From assembly GCA_905216055.1 (NCBI GenBank), contig CAJMSH010000006.1, forward strand, positions 62,001-126,000: a DNA stretch of 64,000 nucleotides, given 5' to 3'. The first letter of the stretch is position 1; every line of letters begins with the position of its first letter. Below the pieces are notes generated by a model that saw only the letters and a list, made by a program, of their open reading frames with translations, did not search any database and had not been told where the DNA came from. This stretch comes from an uncultured bacterium. Its GTDB lineage: Bacteria; Cyanobacteriota; Vampirovibrionia; Gastranaerophilales; Gastranaerophilaceae. Shown one piece after another: positions 1 through 7,907 of the stretch. The position numbers were made by a program, and so were the translations under genes.

Positions 1-12
1 TAAAATTTTCTT

Positions 13-699
13 ATGTTAAAGAAGAGTTGGTTATATGTTTTTGTATTACTTGTACTTTTAAGTTCAAGTGTTGATGCTATTACGTTAAAATTTAACGGTT
101 TTATAGCTGATGAAGCAAATTTGCTATCCCCTGAGGTGGAAAATGATTTGAATATGACTTTATGGGATTTGCAAAAGAAATCAGGTGCAGATTTAGTCGT
201 TGTGACTTTACCGTCTTTGAACGGGAAAAGGGTTGAAGATGTCGCTCTTGATATCGGACGTTCTTATAAACTTGGTGCTGTTGGTAAAAATAACGGAATG
301 GTTTATTTGACAGCGTTAAATGAACGTAAAATGAGAATTGAACAAGGGTTAGGGCTTGAAAAGAAAATTAGTGTCAGCACACTAGAAAATATCATGAATA
401 CTGATATTTTACCTTATTATAAACAAAATGAGTATGAACGAGGAATTAGAAGAGGAACTTATCTTTTAGCAAGAACCGTTGCTAATGCAGAAGGTGTTAC
501 TATTAAAGAGCAGGGAGTTTGCCCAAGTGCTCCGGTTTCAAATTATTCGCATCGTAGGGATAATCTTCCATGGTGGGTTTGGCCTTTTATAATATTGGGC
601 GCAATATTTTCTCCAAGACGCAGACGTTTTGGTAGTGGTTTTGGCGGCTTTGGCGGAGGCGGAGGCTTTGGCGGCTCTGGTTGCTCAGGAAGCTGGTAA
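13..699 (+). CDS. TPM-domain membrane-anchored protein (YgcG-like)
   Basis: A hydrophobic stretch at residues 1-22, ending in VDA, looks like a signal peptide. It is followed by a TPM domain (about residues 28-155, opening with a FIADEANLLSPE-type motif and containing KNNGMVYLTALNERKMRIEQG). A short transmembrane segment at about 189-200 (WWVWPFIILGAIF) precedes an arginine patch and a Gly/Phe-rich tail ending GGSGCSGSW, which is typical of this family. The TPM domain therefore sits outside the cytoplasmic membrane. In many bacteria such proteins pair with LemA; any partner would lie upstream of the window. The exact function is unsettled in the family (repair or quality control at the membrane has been proposed). 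The start is at the window edge, so its ribosome-binding site cannot be judged. Confidence 0.85.
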   Translation: MLKKSWLYVFVLLVLLSSSVDAITLKFNGFIADEANLLSPEVENDLNMTLWDLQKKSGADLVVVTLPSLNGKRVEDVALDIGRSYKLGAVGKNNGMVYLTALNERKMRIEQGLGLEKKISVSTLENIMNTDILPYYKQNEYERGIRRGTYLLARTVANAEGVTIKEQGVCPSAPVSNYSHRRDNLPWWVWPFIILGAIFSPRRRRFGSGFGGFGGGGGFGGSGCSGSW

Positions 700-732
700 A
701 ATTATTTAATAATTTTTAGGAAAGGATTAATA

Positions 733-1434
733 ATGAAGAATTTAGACAATTTTGTAGAAGAATTAAAAACTAAACTCGGCGATAATCTTGTATCAGTTTT
801 TGCATTTGGCTCTCAAGCTAATGTTGAAGATGCAAAAAATAATATTAACTTGATGATAGTTACAAATACTTTGAATGCTGAAAATCTTTACGAAATTGCT
901 AAACCTGTAAAAAAATGGGTTAAGGCAAAAAATCCTATTCCTGTTATTATGAACAAAGAGGAATGGTATTCTTCATTTGATGTTTATGCTATTGAATATT
1001 CTGATATTAAAGAAAATTACCGTATGATTTACGGGGAAGATTTAATCCCTTCTATTTGTATTAATAAGTATTTCTTGAGGCTTCAATGTGAATCTGAGTT
1101 GAAAGCTTTGTTATTGAAATATAAAAATAATTTCTTGTTAAATATAAAATCTGATAGAGAGATGAAAAAAGTTTTAGATCATGCAATCAAAACATTACTT
1201 GTAATATTTAGAGCGATATTGAGATTGCATGACAGACCTGTTCCGTATAGAGCTGTTGATATTGTAGAATTTAGTGCAGATTATTTATCTTTCAATAAAA
1301 TTGTAATGTCAAAACTTGCTAAAGTTAAATATGAACATGACGATTATACAAAACAAGAACTTATATTTATAGAAGCTGAATTATTAAAAGATATTCAAGC
1401 TATATTGAAACAAGTTGATGCTATGCATTTTTAG
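733..1434 (+). CDS. Nucleotidyltransferase-fold protein with degenerate active site
   Basis: The N-terminus has the layout of a small nucleotidyltransferase domain: VSVFAFGSQAN at residues 21-30 matches the glycine-serine motif, followed by NNINLMIV. In active enzymes the latter position carries Asp-x-Asp for metal binding; here it reads Asn37-Ile-Asn39, so catalysis is doubtful. The remaining roughly 130 residues look helical and resemble the C-terminal helical part of aminoglycoside-adenylyltransferase-like proteins. A good ribosome-binding site (AGGAAAGG) sits just ahead of the ATG, 33 bases after the TPM gene, so the two may be co-transcribed. Substrate unknown; it may be a sensor or structural relative rather than an enzyme. 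Confidence 0.55.
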   Translation: MKNLDNFVEELKTKLGDNLVSVFAFGSQANVEDAKNNINLMIVTNTLNAENLYEIAKPVKKWVKAKNPIPVIMNKEEWYSSFDVYAIEYSDIKENYRMIYGEDLIPSICINKYFLRLQCESELKALLLKYKNNFLLNIKSDREMKKVLDHAIKTLLVIFRAILRLHDRPVPYRAVDIVEFSADYLSFNKIVMSKLAKVKYEHDDYTKQELIFIEAELLKDIQAILKQVDAMHF

Positions 1435-1501
1435 GATAATTTCTGATAAGGCTTTTTTATATTGAAAATACAGATATTCTTTAAAATAAGAGATTTTGTG
1501 T

Positions 1502-1507
1502 TATAAT
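1502..1507 (+). promoter_or_regulatory. -10 box of the tRNA-Val gene
   Basis: A perfect TATAAT lies 9 bases upstream of the first base of the tRNA, a spacing that would start transcription at or just before the tRNA 5' end. No convincing -35 hexamer is visible at 16-18 bases. Confidence 0.6.
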
Positions 1508-1516
1508 AAAGTCTAT

Positions 1517-1592
1517 GGGCGATTGGCACAGTTGGTAGCGCATCACATTGACGTTGTGAGGGTCACGTGTTCGAGTCACGTATCGCCCACCA
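1517..1592 (+). tRNA. tRNA-Val (anticodon GAC)
   Basis: A full cloverleaf can be drawn. The acceptor stem GGGCGAT pairs with ATCGCCC, the D-arm contains AGTTGGTA, the anticodon stem TCACA/TGTGA encloses the loop TTGACGT with anticodon GAC, and the T-arm is ACGTG-TTCGAGT-CACGT. The discriminator is A and CCA is encoded. The D stem has one A-C mismatch. It reads GUC and GUU valine codons. Confidence 0.95.
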
Positions 1593-1628
1593 TTTTAAAA
1601 GTTTCTTAAATTAAGAGGGTTTAAAAGT

Positions 1629-1973
1629 ATGAGAGATGTTATTATTACAGAATTAGACAGTAATTTGTCTTTCAATGCAGAAATTGATAATCCTCCTGAA
1701 GTAAAACAAAATTTTTCAACGGTTTACGTAGAAGAAAAAGAAGTTAGGCGTCCTACTGTATCACAAGTCAATGGGATTATTAAGGTAAAATTATCAAATC
1801 CTGATAATCTTGTTTGTGATTTTATAAAAAAATGGCATAAAATCAAAAAAAGAATAGATTTAATGGTTGAAACAGATAATCATCTGTATTTGATGAAAGG
1901 TTGTTCAATAAAGGAATTTGAATCTCCTAAAAAAGCTTTTACTGTTTTTTATAACACATTTAAAGAAGCTTAA
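1629..1973 (+). CDS. Hypothetical protein, 114 residues
   Basis: Not recognised. No signal peptide or membrane segment is seen. The first half is charged and polar; the second half (about residues 45-112) alternates short hydrophobic strands with Lys-rich stretches, suggesting a small alpha/beta domain. An AGAGGG ribosome-binding site precedes the ATG. It lies 36 bases after tRNA-Val on the same strand, and its stop overlaps the gcvPA stop by four bases from the opposite strand. Confidence 0.6.
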   Translation: MRDVIITELDSNLSFNAEIDNPPEVKQNFSTVYVEEKEVRRPTVSQVNGIIKVKLSNPDNLVCDFIKKWHKIKKRIDLMVETDNHLYLMKGCSIKEFESPKKAFTVFYNTFKEA

Positions 1974-3211
1974 ATGCTTTCAATATATTTATCAATGTCT
2001 TCTTCTGAATTCATTTCAGTTGCGGCAACTAGGATTTTGTCTGTATCGATTTTTAATCCGCCTATAATCCCTTTAGATTTAAGATTTGAAAGAAACTTTT
2101 CAGCATCTTTAACTTCTATCGTAAATTCGTTATAGAAATTTTTATTTAATGTTTTAATTCCTTTTTGTGCAAGCTTGTTAGATAATTGATGAGCTCTTTT
2201 TGCAGAAAGGTAAGAAGCTTGTCTAAAGCCTTTTTCTCCCATAACAGTGAGATATAAAGTTGCACAAAGCCCGATTAATGCTTGATTTGAGCAGATATTA
2301 CTTGTAGCTTTTTCTCTTTTAATATGTTGTTCTCTTGTTTGTATTGTAAGGCAGTATGCAGGTTTTCCATCAGCATCAACCGTTCTGCCTGCAAGACGTC
2401 CTGGAATTTGACGCATAAATTTTTCTTTGCAGGCAATAAATCCTGCATGTGGACCGCCAAATTCCATAGGAATACCAAGAGTTTGAATATCTCCGACAAC
2501 AATATCGGCATTAGCCGGAGGATTAAGTATTCCAAGAGATGAAATATCTACACATACTACTAAAAGACAGTCATTTGGCTTTTCAATTGTTGAGATTTCT
2601 CCGTAAAAATCAGGATTTTGAATCATTATACAGGCATATTCACTTGTGTTTTGAGGAATTTTGTTAAAAAATTCAAGTTCAATTTCGTTAGCCCAGCAGT
2701 ATGTTTTAATTACATCAATGTATTCAGGGTTGAGTTTTTCTGATACAAGAACTTTATTCTTTTTAGAAACTCTTACTGACATTAATATTGCTTCAGCGCA
2801 AGCACTTGCAGCATCATACATTGTTGCATTAGAAATATCCATCCCTGTAAGTCTGCAAATCATTGTTTGGAATTCGTACATAACTTGAAGTGTACCTTGC
2901 GAAATTTCAGGTTGGTAAGGCGTATATGCTGTTAAAAATTCAAATCTGTTTGCTACTTGTGAGATACAAGCAGGTATGAATTTGTTGTAAGTACCTGCGC
3001 CAAGGAATGTTGTGTAATCTGTATTATTCTTTTTCGCAAGAGATTTTATACGCTTTTGAACATCCATTTCACTAAGAGGCTTTTCAAAACCTAATTGCCC
3101 CATACGTGCTTTTTGCGGAATTTGTTTGAATAAGTCCTCAATATTTGTCATATCAATGCTTTTAAGCATTTCTTTTTTTACTTCATCGGTATGTACCAAA
3201 AAATTTTTCAT
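1970..3211 (-). CDS. gcvPA: Glycine dehydrogenase (decarboxylating), subunit 1
   Basis: N-terminal-half subunit of the two-piece P-protein of the glycine cleavage system, which decarboxylates glycine and passes aminomethyl to the lipoyl arm of GcvH. Family hallmarks include YTPYQPEISQGTLQ, the AxxMYDAASACAEA stretch and GGPHAGF. I place the start at the internal ATG at 3211 (413 residues) rather than at an in-frame codon 33 bases upstream: it gives the family-type N-terminus MKNFLVHTDEVKKEMLKSI and lies 5 bases after the gcvH stop, which suggests translational coupling. The pyridoxal-phosphate lysine resides in the partner subunit GcvPB, which does not follow here; the next gene is convergent. 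GcvPA alone would not be active. Confidence 0.93.
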   Translation of the reverse strand: MKNFLVHTDEVKKEMLKSIDMTNIEDLFKQIPQKARMGQLGFEKPLSEMDVQKRIKSLAKKNNTDYTTFLGAGTYNKFIPACISQVANRFEFLTAYTPYQPEISQGTLQVMYEFQTMICRLTGMDISNATMYDAASACAEAILMSVRVSKKNKVLVSEKLNPEYIDVIKTYCWANEIELEFFNKIPQNTSEYACIMIQNPDFYGEISTIEKPNDCLLVVCVDISSLGILNPPANADIVVGDIQTLGIPMEFGGPHAGFIACKEKFMRQIPGRLAGRTVDADGKPAYCLTIQTREQHIKREKATSNICSNQALIGLCATLYLTVMGEKGFRQASYLSAKRAHQLSNKLAQKGIKTLNKNFYNEFTIEVKDAEKFLSNLKSKGIIGGLKIDTDKILVAATEMNSEEDIDKYIESI

Positions 3212-3215
3212 TATT

Positions 3216-3602
3216 TTATTCCAATTCTTCTTTGTAATCTTCATATTCTAAAAGGTCGCTTTGTTCTGTTGCAACATCACCTGTTGCTTCGATTTTTACA
3301 AGCCAACCTTTTTCGTAGCTGTCTTCGTTCAAAATTTCAGGAGCGTTAACTGCATCTTCGTTGATTTCCAAAATTTTTCCGCTAATTGGCATATAAATTT
3401 CAGAGGCAGCTTTAACTGATTCAACAGTTGCAAAAGTTTCTCCTTTTTTATATTCAGTACCGACTTCAGGCAGTTCCAAAAATACAATATCACCTAACTG
3501 TTCAACAGCATAATCTGTTAAACCAATTGTAAATGTGTTATCTCCATTGTCTAATAAGAATTCGTGAGACTTAGAACATAAAATGTTTTCTGTAATACTC
3601 AT
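3216..3602 (-). CDS. gcvH: Glycine cleavage system H protein
   Basis: Small lipoyl carrier protein shuttling the aminomethyl group between the P, T and L proteins. The lipoylation site is Lys64 within ATVESVKAASEIY, and the flanking beta-barrel sequence (FTIGLTDYAVEQLGDIVFLELP) is characteristic. At 128 residues the length is normal, with an acidic tail. The start codon has an AAGGAG ribosome-binding site. It lies 23 bases after gcvT and just before gcvPA, in the order gcvT-gcvH-gcvPA. Confidence 0.96.
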   Translation of the reverse strand: MSITENILCSKSHEFLLDNGDNTFTIGLTDYAVEQLGDIVFLELPEVGTEYKKGETFATVESVKAASEIYMPISGKILEINEDAVNAPEILNEDSYEKGWLVKIEATGDVATEQSDLLEYEDYKEELE

Positions 3603-3625
3603 TAATTTCTCCTTTTTATAATATA

Positions 3626-4729
3626 TTATAATTTTATTTTGTTTCTTTTTTCTACAAACGGTCTTTTTACTATTTCAGCATCATGTAATTTCTCTCTTAT
3701 CATAACCTGAACAGTGGAACCTGTGCAAATATTTTTATCATTTTTTACATAAGCAAGCGCAATATTTGCTCCTAAAATTGGAGAAGGCCCGCCACTTGTG
3801 ATTATTCCGACTTTTTCTCCGTCTTTGTAAACTTCATATTCATGTCTTGCTATTGATTTGTCAAGCATTTTAAGCCCTACAAGTTTTTTTGAAGTTCCGT
3901 TTTTAATCTGTTCCATTATGATATCTTTTCCATTGTAATCTGCAACTTTATCTTTTGGAATTGACCAGCTAAGTCCTGCTTCTATCGGAGTTGTATTTTC
4001 ATCCAAATCGTTGCCGTATAAGTGAAGAGCTGCCTCTAATCTTAAAGTATCTCTTGCACCAAGTCCGATTGGCTTTATACCAAATTCTTTTCCTTCTTCA
4101 AGAATTTTATCCCATAAAAATTCTGAATGTCTGTTTTCGACAAGAATTTCATACCCGTCTTCACCGGTGTAACCTGTACGTGATGCAAGAACTTTTATCC
4201 CTGCAATTTGTGCAGGTTTAATCGTAAATGATTCTTGATGTGTAGTAAGTCCCATTTTTCTTAAAAGTTTGTCAGCTAAAGGACCTTGTACCGCAAGCAG
4301 TGAATATTCGTGAGAACGGTTATCTATTTGTACATCAAAATCTTTACTGTTTCTGACCATCCAGTTTAAATCTTCATCAATTCTTGAAGCATTACAAATT
4401 ACCAAATATTGTAAAATTCCAAGCTTGTATATTATTAAATCGTCAATTAAGCCGCCTTTTTTGTTCGGAAGTTGGCAATAAACTGCTTTTTCATAATTTA
4501 ATTTTTCAATATCTTGGGGAACAATTTTATTAAGAAATTCTACAGCATCTTTACCTGATACGAAAACTTCACCCATGTGCGAAACATCAAATAAGCCAAC
4601 TTTTTCTCTTACGTTTTTGTGTTCTTCAATAATTGATGTGTATTGGACAGGCATACTCCAACCTGCAAAATCAACCATTTTCGCACCGAGTTGTACATGT
4701 TTGTCATGTAAAAAAGTTTCTTTAGTCAT
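3626..4729 (-). CDS. gcvT: Aminomethyltransferase (glycine cleavage T protein)
   Basis: Transfers methylene from aminomethyl-lipoyl-GcvH to tetrahydrofolate, releasing ammonia. The N-terminus has MVDFAGWSMPVQY and GLFDVSHMGEV, followed by LLAVQGP, SRTGYTGEDGYEI and GLGARDTLRLEA, all typical of the folate-binding T-protein fold. At 367 residues it is full length. First gene of the gcv run on the minus strand. Its ribosome-binding site (GGGGG, 8 bases before the ATG) lies inside a 12-base-pair hairpin, so translation may be controlled (see the separate hairpin entry). Confidence 0.96.
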   Translation of the reverse strand: MTKETFLHDKHVQLGAKMVDFAGWSMPVQYTSIIEEHKNVREKVGLFDVSHMGEVFVSGKDAVEFLNKIVPQDIEKLNYEKAVYCQLPNKKGGLIDDLIIYKLGILQYLVICNASRIDEDLNWMVRNSKDFDVQIDNRSHEYSLLAVQGPLADKLLRKMGLTTHQESFTIKPAQIAGIKVLASRTGYTGEDGYEILVENRHSEFLWDKILEEGKEFGIKPIGLGARDTLRLEAALHLYGNDLDENTTPIEAGLSWSIPKDKVADYNGKDIIMEQIKNGTSKKLVGLKMLDKSIARHEYEVYKDGEKVGIITSGGPSPILGANIALAYVKNDKNICTGSTVQVMIREKLHDAEIVKRPFVEKRNKIKL

Positions 4730-4732
4730 TAA

Positions 4733-4777
4733 AATATCCCCCTTCTCGCATTATTGTCGCATTGAAAGGGGGATATT
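4733..4777 (-). promoter_or_regulatory. Hairpin sequestering the gcvT Shine-Dalgarno
   Basis: Perfect 12-base-pair inverted repeat: AATATCCCCCTT at 4733-4744 against AAGGGGGATATT at 4766-4777, with a 21-base loop that itself contains ATGCGA twice (minus-strand reading). In the minus-strand transcript the 3' arm holds the G-run ribosome-binding site of gcvT, and the ATG follows 3 bases after the stem. Folding would hide the site. It could also act as a weak terminator for dnaJ, although the T-run after it is only TATTTT. No match to the glycine riboswitch layout was seen. Confidence 0.6.
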
Positions 4778-4796
4778 GTCAATGGTTTATTTAGTT

Positions 4797-5843
4797 TTAT
4801 AACTCGGCTATTTTTCTGTATAGCTCAATTTGTTTATCCGATAAGTCTTTCGGGATTACAATTTTAATTTTAGCGTTAAGATTGCCATAGCCTCCGCCTT
4901 TTTTAGGTAAACCTAAGTCTTTTAATCTTAAGGCTTGACCTGATGAAGTTTTTGGCGGAATTTTTATGCTGATTTTTCCATGCAGTGTATCAATTTCTTT
5001 TTTACAGCCTAAAACAGCTTCCGGTGGAGTGATTTCTACCTCTTTTGTCAAATCAGATCCGTTTACTTCATATTCTTTATCTTTGATGTTAATTATTAGG
5101 TATAAATCACCTTTTCTTCCGTAAGAATCTGATTTGCCTTCGCCTTTAACTCTTAGTTTTTGTCCTTCTGTGATATTTGGAGGAAGTTTTACTTTAATAG
5201 ATTTTGGCTCTGATTTAAAGCCTGTTCCACCGCATTCACTGCAATAGCCGCCGTTGCCTGAACACTTTGTGCAGCGTTCTATATTGTTGAATTTAACGGT
5301 AATCGGTTTTTGGTCAAATAAATCTTTGATTGTTATATTCAAATTCATTGTAACATCAAGATTTTCAGCTTTTGGAGGTTGTTGTTGAGTTCTTCTGCGA
5401 GAAGTTCTTTGTTGTTGAGCTGCTCCGCCAAAGTCAAAGCCGTCAAAATTCATTCTTTGAGTTCTGGCTCCGCCACCCATCATATCTCCGAATAAAGAGC
5501 TGAAAAAGTCTGAAAAACCGCCCAAATCTTGACCGTTAAAGTTGAAGCTTTGGTAAGTTCCGCCTTGACCTCCGCCAAATCCAAATTGTTCAAATCCAGG
5601 AGGTGGTGTATAACTTTGACCGCCTTGCCAATTAGAGCCTAAACTGTCATATCTTTCTCTTTTTTGCTTATCACCTAAAACTTCGTAAGCTTCATTAATA
5701 TCTTTAAATTTGCTTTCGGCTTCTTTAGTTTTATTTACATCAGGGTGATATTTACGAGCAAGTTTTCTGTAAGCTGATTTTATCTCAGCTTCAGTTGCAT
5801 CACGTTTAACACCCAATATCTCGTAATAATCTTTATATTCCAT
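4797..5843 (-). CDS. dnaJ: DnaJ-type chaperone with a reduced (single) zinc site
   Basis: J domain at residues 1-68 with the HPD motif at 33-35 stimulates the Hsp70 ATPase. A Gly/Phe-rich region runs over about 69-145. Two substrate-binding beta domains follow. Classical DnaJ has four CxxCxGxG repeats making two zinc centres; here only two remain (Cys191, Cys194, Cys201, Cys204), enough for one zinc ion. Length 348 versus about 375 for classical DnaJ, the shortfall being in the zinc region. It thus sits between class A (DnaJ) and class B (CbpA/DnaJ2) co-chaperones. It is not next to dnaK or grpE. Ribosome-binding site TAGGAG precedes the ATG. Confidence 0.88.
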   Translation of the reverse strand: MEYKDYYEILGVKRDATEAEIKSAYRKLARKYHPDVNKTKEAESKFKDINEAYEVLGDKQKRERYDSLGSNWQGGQSYTPPPGFEQFGFGGGQGGTYQSFNFNGQDLGGFSDFFSSLFGDMMGGGARTQRMNFDGFDFGGAAQQQRTSRRRTQQQPPKAENLDVTMNLNITIKDLFDQKPITVKFNNIERCTKCSGNGGYCSECGGTGFKSEPKSIKVKLPPNITEGQKLRVKGEGKSDSYGRKGDLYLIINIKDKEYEVNGSDLTKEVEITPPEAVLGCKKEIDTLHGKISIKIPPKTSSGQALRLKDLGLPKKGGGYGNLNAKIKIVIPKDLSDKQIELYRKIAEL

Positions 5844-5918
5844 ATTCAGTATCTCCTACTATATATGATAATATAAAAAATTGGAAAATCTGAAATAATT
5901 AATTATTTTTTAAGTATT

Positions 5919-5956
5919 AAAAAAAGACAGAGTGTATTAAGCTCTGTCTTTTTTTT
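5919..5956 (-). terminator. Rho-independent terminator of the ribosomal protein cluster
   Basis: Stem GACAGAG (5926-5932) against CTCTGTC (5942-5948), extended by flanking A/T pairs, with T-runs on both strands. It closes the minus-strand rplR transcript, about 90 bases after the rplR stop, before dnaJ on the same strand. Confidence 0.85.
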
Positions 5957-6046
5957 AATTAGTGATAAAAGCGGCTACGCTCTTTCTTTAGTTTCCCACT
6001 TTTCAAGTTTTGTCTAAAAACTAAGTGGTGGGTGGAACGGATGTTC

Positions 6047-6415
6047 CTAGAACATAAGGCCAGCTTCTCTTGCAGCATCAGCTAAAGCAGCTACACGACC
6101 ATGGTATAAGAAACCTCCACGGTCAAATACTACACATTCAATACCTGCTTTTTTAGCTTTTTGAGCAATTTCTTCACCAACGATTTTTGCAGCTTTGATG
6201 TTACCGCCATGAGCTAATTTTTCTTTAAGCTCTTTGTCATTTGAAGATGCTGATGCAAGTGTTACATGGTTTTCATCATCAATCAATTGAGCATAAATGT
6301 GTTTTGTGCTTCTATAAACTGCTAATCTAGGAAATTCTGCAGTTCCTGATAATTTTACTCTTATTGTTCTATGTCTTTTTTGAACTTTTGGTTTTCTAAT
6401 TTCTTGTTTAATCAT
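6047..6415 (-). CDS. rplR: 50S ribosomal protein L18
   Basis: 5S-rRNA-binding protein of the large subunit central protuberance. The conserved stretches RLAVYRSTKHIYAQLIDD and FDRGGFLYHGRVAALADAAREAGL identify it. The start is taken at 6415 (122 residues), preceded by AAAGGA; an upstream in-frame start would add a 16-residue tail foreign to the family. Last ribosomal gene of this cluster: a terminator follows, so rpsE, rpmD, rplO and secY, which usually come next, are absent here. Confidence 0.96.
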   Translation of the reverse strand: MIKQEIRKPKVQKRHRTIRVKLSGTAEFPRLAVYRSTKHIYAQLIDDENHVTLASASSNDKELKEKLAHGGNIKAAKIVGEEIAQKAKKAGIECVVFDRGGFLYHGRVAALADAAREAGLMF

Positions 6416-6534
6416 TTTATATTCCTTTCGTTTAACCCAAACCTTCTTGAATAACCACTTCAAGGGTTTATGCGGGCATATTATAAATACTAGGTCTTAA
6501 GCTTTTTAAAAGCTTAATCGGTTACCTTGTAACC

Positions 6535-7074
6535 TTATTTTTTACCTGCTTTACCAGCTTTACGTCTGATATGTTCGCCTTCATATCTAACACCTTTTCC
6601 TTTGTAAACTTCAGGAGGACGTTTAGATCTGATGAATGCTGCAACATCGCCTACTGTTTGTTTGTTAGAACCTTTAACAGAAATTTTAGTGTTAGCTTCA
6701 ACAGCAATTGTAATTCCTTCAGGAGGAACAACAATTACAGGGTGTGAATAACCTAATGCTAAATTTAAGTTTTTGCCTTCCATACTTGCACGGTAACCAA
6801 CACCTTGGATTTCCAATTTCTTTTCAAATTGTTCTTTAACACCGTGTACAGCGTTAGCAATTAAAGTTCTTGATAAACCGTATAAAGCATCAGTTTCTCT
6901 AGTATCGCCAACTTTTGTAAGTACAACATGGTTATCTTCCATTTTTACTTCAATTTCAGGACGAACTTCAACTACTTCTGTTCCGTGAGGTCCTTTTACA
7001 GTAACTGTATGACCTTCTATTTTTACTTCAACCCCTTGTGGGATTTCGATAGGTTTTTTACCAATACGTGACAT
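6535..7074 (-). CDS. rplF: 50S ribosomal protein L6
   Basis: Large-subunit protein near the factor-binding site. It starts MSRIGKKPIEIPQGV and ends in the family signature RPPEVYKGKGVRYEGEHI followed by RRKAGKAGKK. The ATG at 7074 (179 residues) is preceded by AAAGGAG and matches family length; a longer reading would prepend 18 unrelated residues. Between rpsH and rplR, with 158 bases of spacer on the rpsH side. Confidence 0.97.
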   Translation of the reverse strand: MSRIGKKPIEIPQGVEVKIEGHTVTVKGPHGTEVVEVRPEIEVKMEDNHVVLTKVGDTRETDALYGLSRTLIANAVHGVKEQFEKKLEIQGVGYRASMEGKNLNLALGYSHPVIVVPPEGITIAVEANTKISVKGSNKQTVGDVAAFIRSKRPPEVYKGKGVRYEGEHIRRKAGKAGKK

Positions 7075-7232
7075 TTTATTTTTCTCCTTTAGGTATATTG
7101 TGTACTTAATTTCAAACTTTTCTACCAATTATGTTTGAAATTTGTTATCAAGAAGTTTAGATTTCATATAAAGGTAAGTTATTCAATGAAAAAGGCTTGA
7201 CCTCTCTTGATCTCTGTTCTTCTGATTACTGA

Positions 7233-7631
7233 TTAGTAAACGTAGCAAAGAACTTCGCCACCGATATTTTCTTTTCTAGCTTTTCTGTCTGTTAAAAGAC
7301 CTTTGCTTGTAGAAACAATTGCAATACCCATTCCACCTAAAACTTTAGGAAGATTTTTAGCTTTGCTGTAGTTTCTCAAACCTGGTTTAGAAATTCTTTC
7401 TAATTTAGTGATGATAGGTTTGTTGTTTGCATCATATTTTAGAGTAATTTCTAAAACTTTGAATTTGCCTTCAGTTTTTTCACTAAAATCAGCAATATAA
7501 CCTTCTTCTTTTAACAATCTAGCTAATTGAACTTTTAATTTAGAAGATGGCATAGAAACTGTTTGGTGAGAAACCTGATTAGCGTTTCTAATTCTAGTTA
7601 GCATATCTGCTATAGGATCTGTCATTGACAT
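7233..7631 (-). CDS. rpsH: 30S ribosomal protein S8
   Basis: 16S-rRNA-binding assembly protein. MTDPIADMLTRIRNA at the N-terminus and GGMGIAIVSTSKGLLTDRKA near the C-terminus are diagnostic. Length 132 is standard. It is normally directly after rpsN, but here 772 bases and an opposite-strand gene separate them, and a good minus-strand promoter lies about 130 bases upstream (7761-7790), so rpsH-rplF-rplR is probably its own transcription unit. Confidence 0.97.
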   Translation of the reverse strand: MSMTDPIADMLTRIRNANQVSHQTVSMPSSKLKVQLARLLKEEGYIADFSEKTEGKFKVLEITLKYDANNKPIITKLERISKPGLRNYSKAKNLPKVLGGMGIAIVSTSKGLLTDRKARKENIGGEVLCYVY

Positions 7632-7760
7632 TTAAAATACCTCCGGACTTACCTCCAGTTAAAGGCAGTATCCTTAATTTTACTATTACACCACTTACTG
7701 AATTAATTGTTGCTTCATATAGAAACGTATTTCAGCAGTCTGGAACTGTACATATATTTT

Positions 7761-7790
7761 ATTATAAACCGTTTTTTTTTACAATAGCAA
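7761..7790 (-). promoter_or_regulatory. Promoter for rpsH-rplF-rplR
   Basis: Minus-strand TTGCTA (7790-7785), 18-base spacer, perfect TATAAT (7766-7761). Predicted start near 7754, leaving a leader of about 120 bases before rpsH. This would restart transcription after the interruption of the cluster. Confidence 0.65.
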
Positions 7791-7907
7791 AAGTTTAATT
7801 GGGCAAATATATTAAAATAACTTAATAAATATTTATTATTCGCGCAATTATTTATATTCATATACTTTAGATGTTTTGTGTAATTTATGTAGAAAGGATA
7901 ACTTATT

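Noticed and set aside
4733..4777. Glycine riboswitch before gcvT
   Set aside because: The leader to the dnaJ stop is only 67 bases and lacks the tandem aptamer layout; only a simple hairpin is present.
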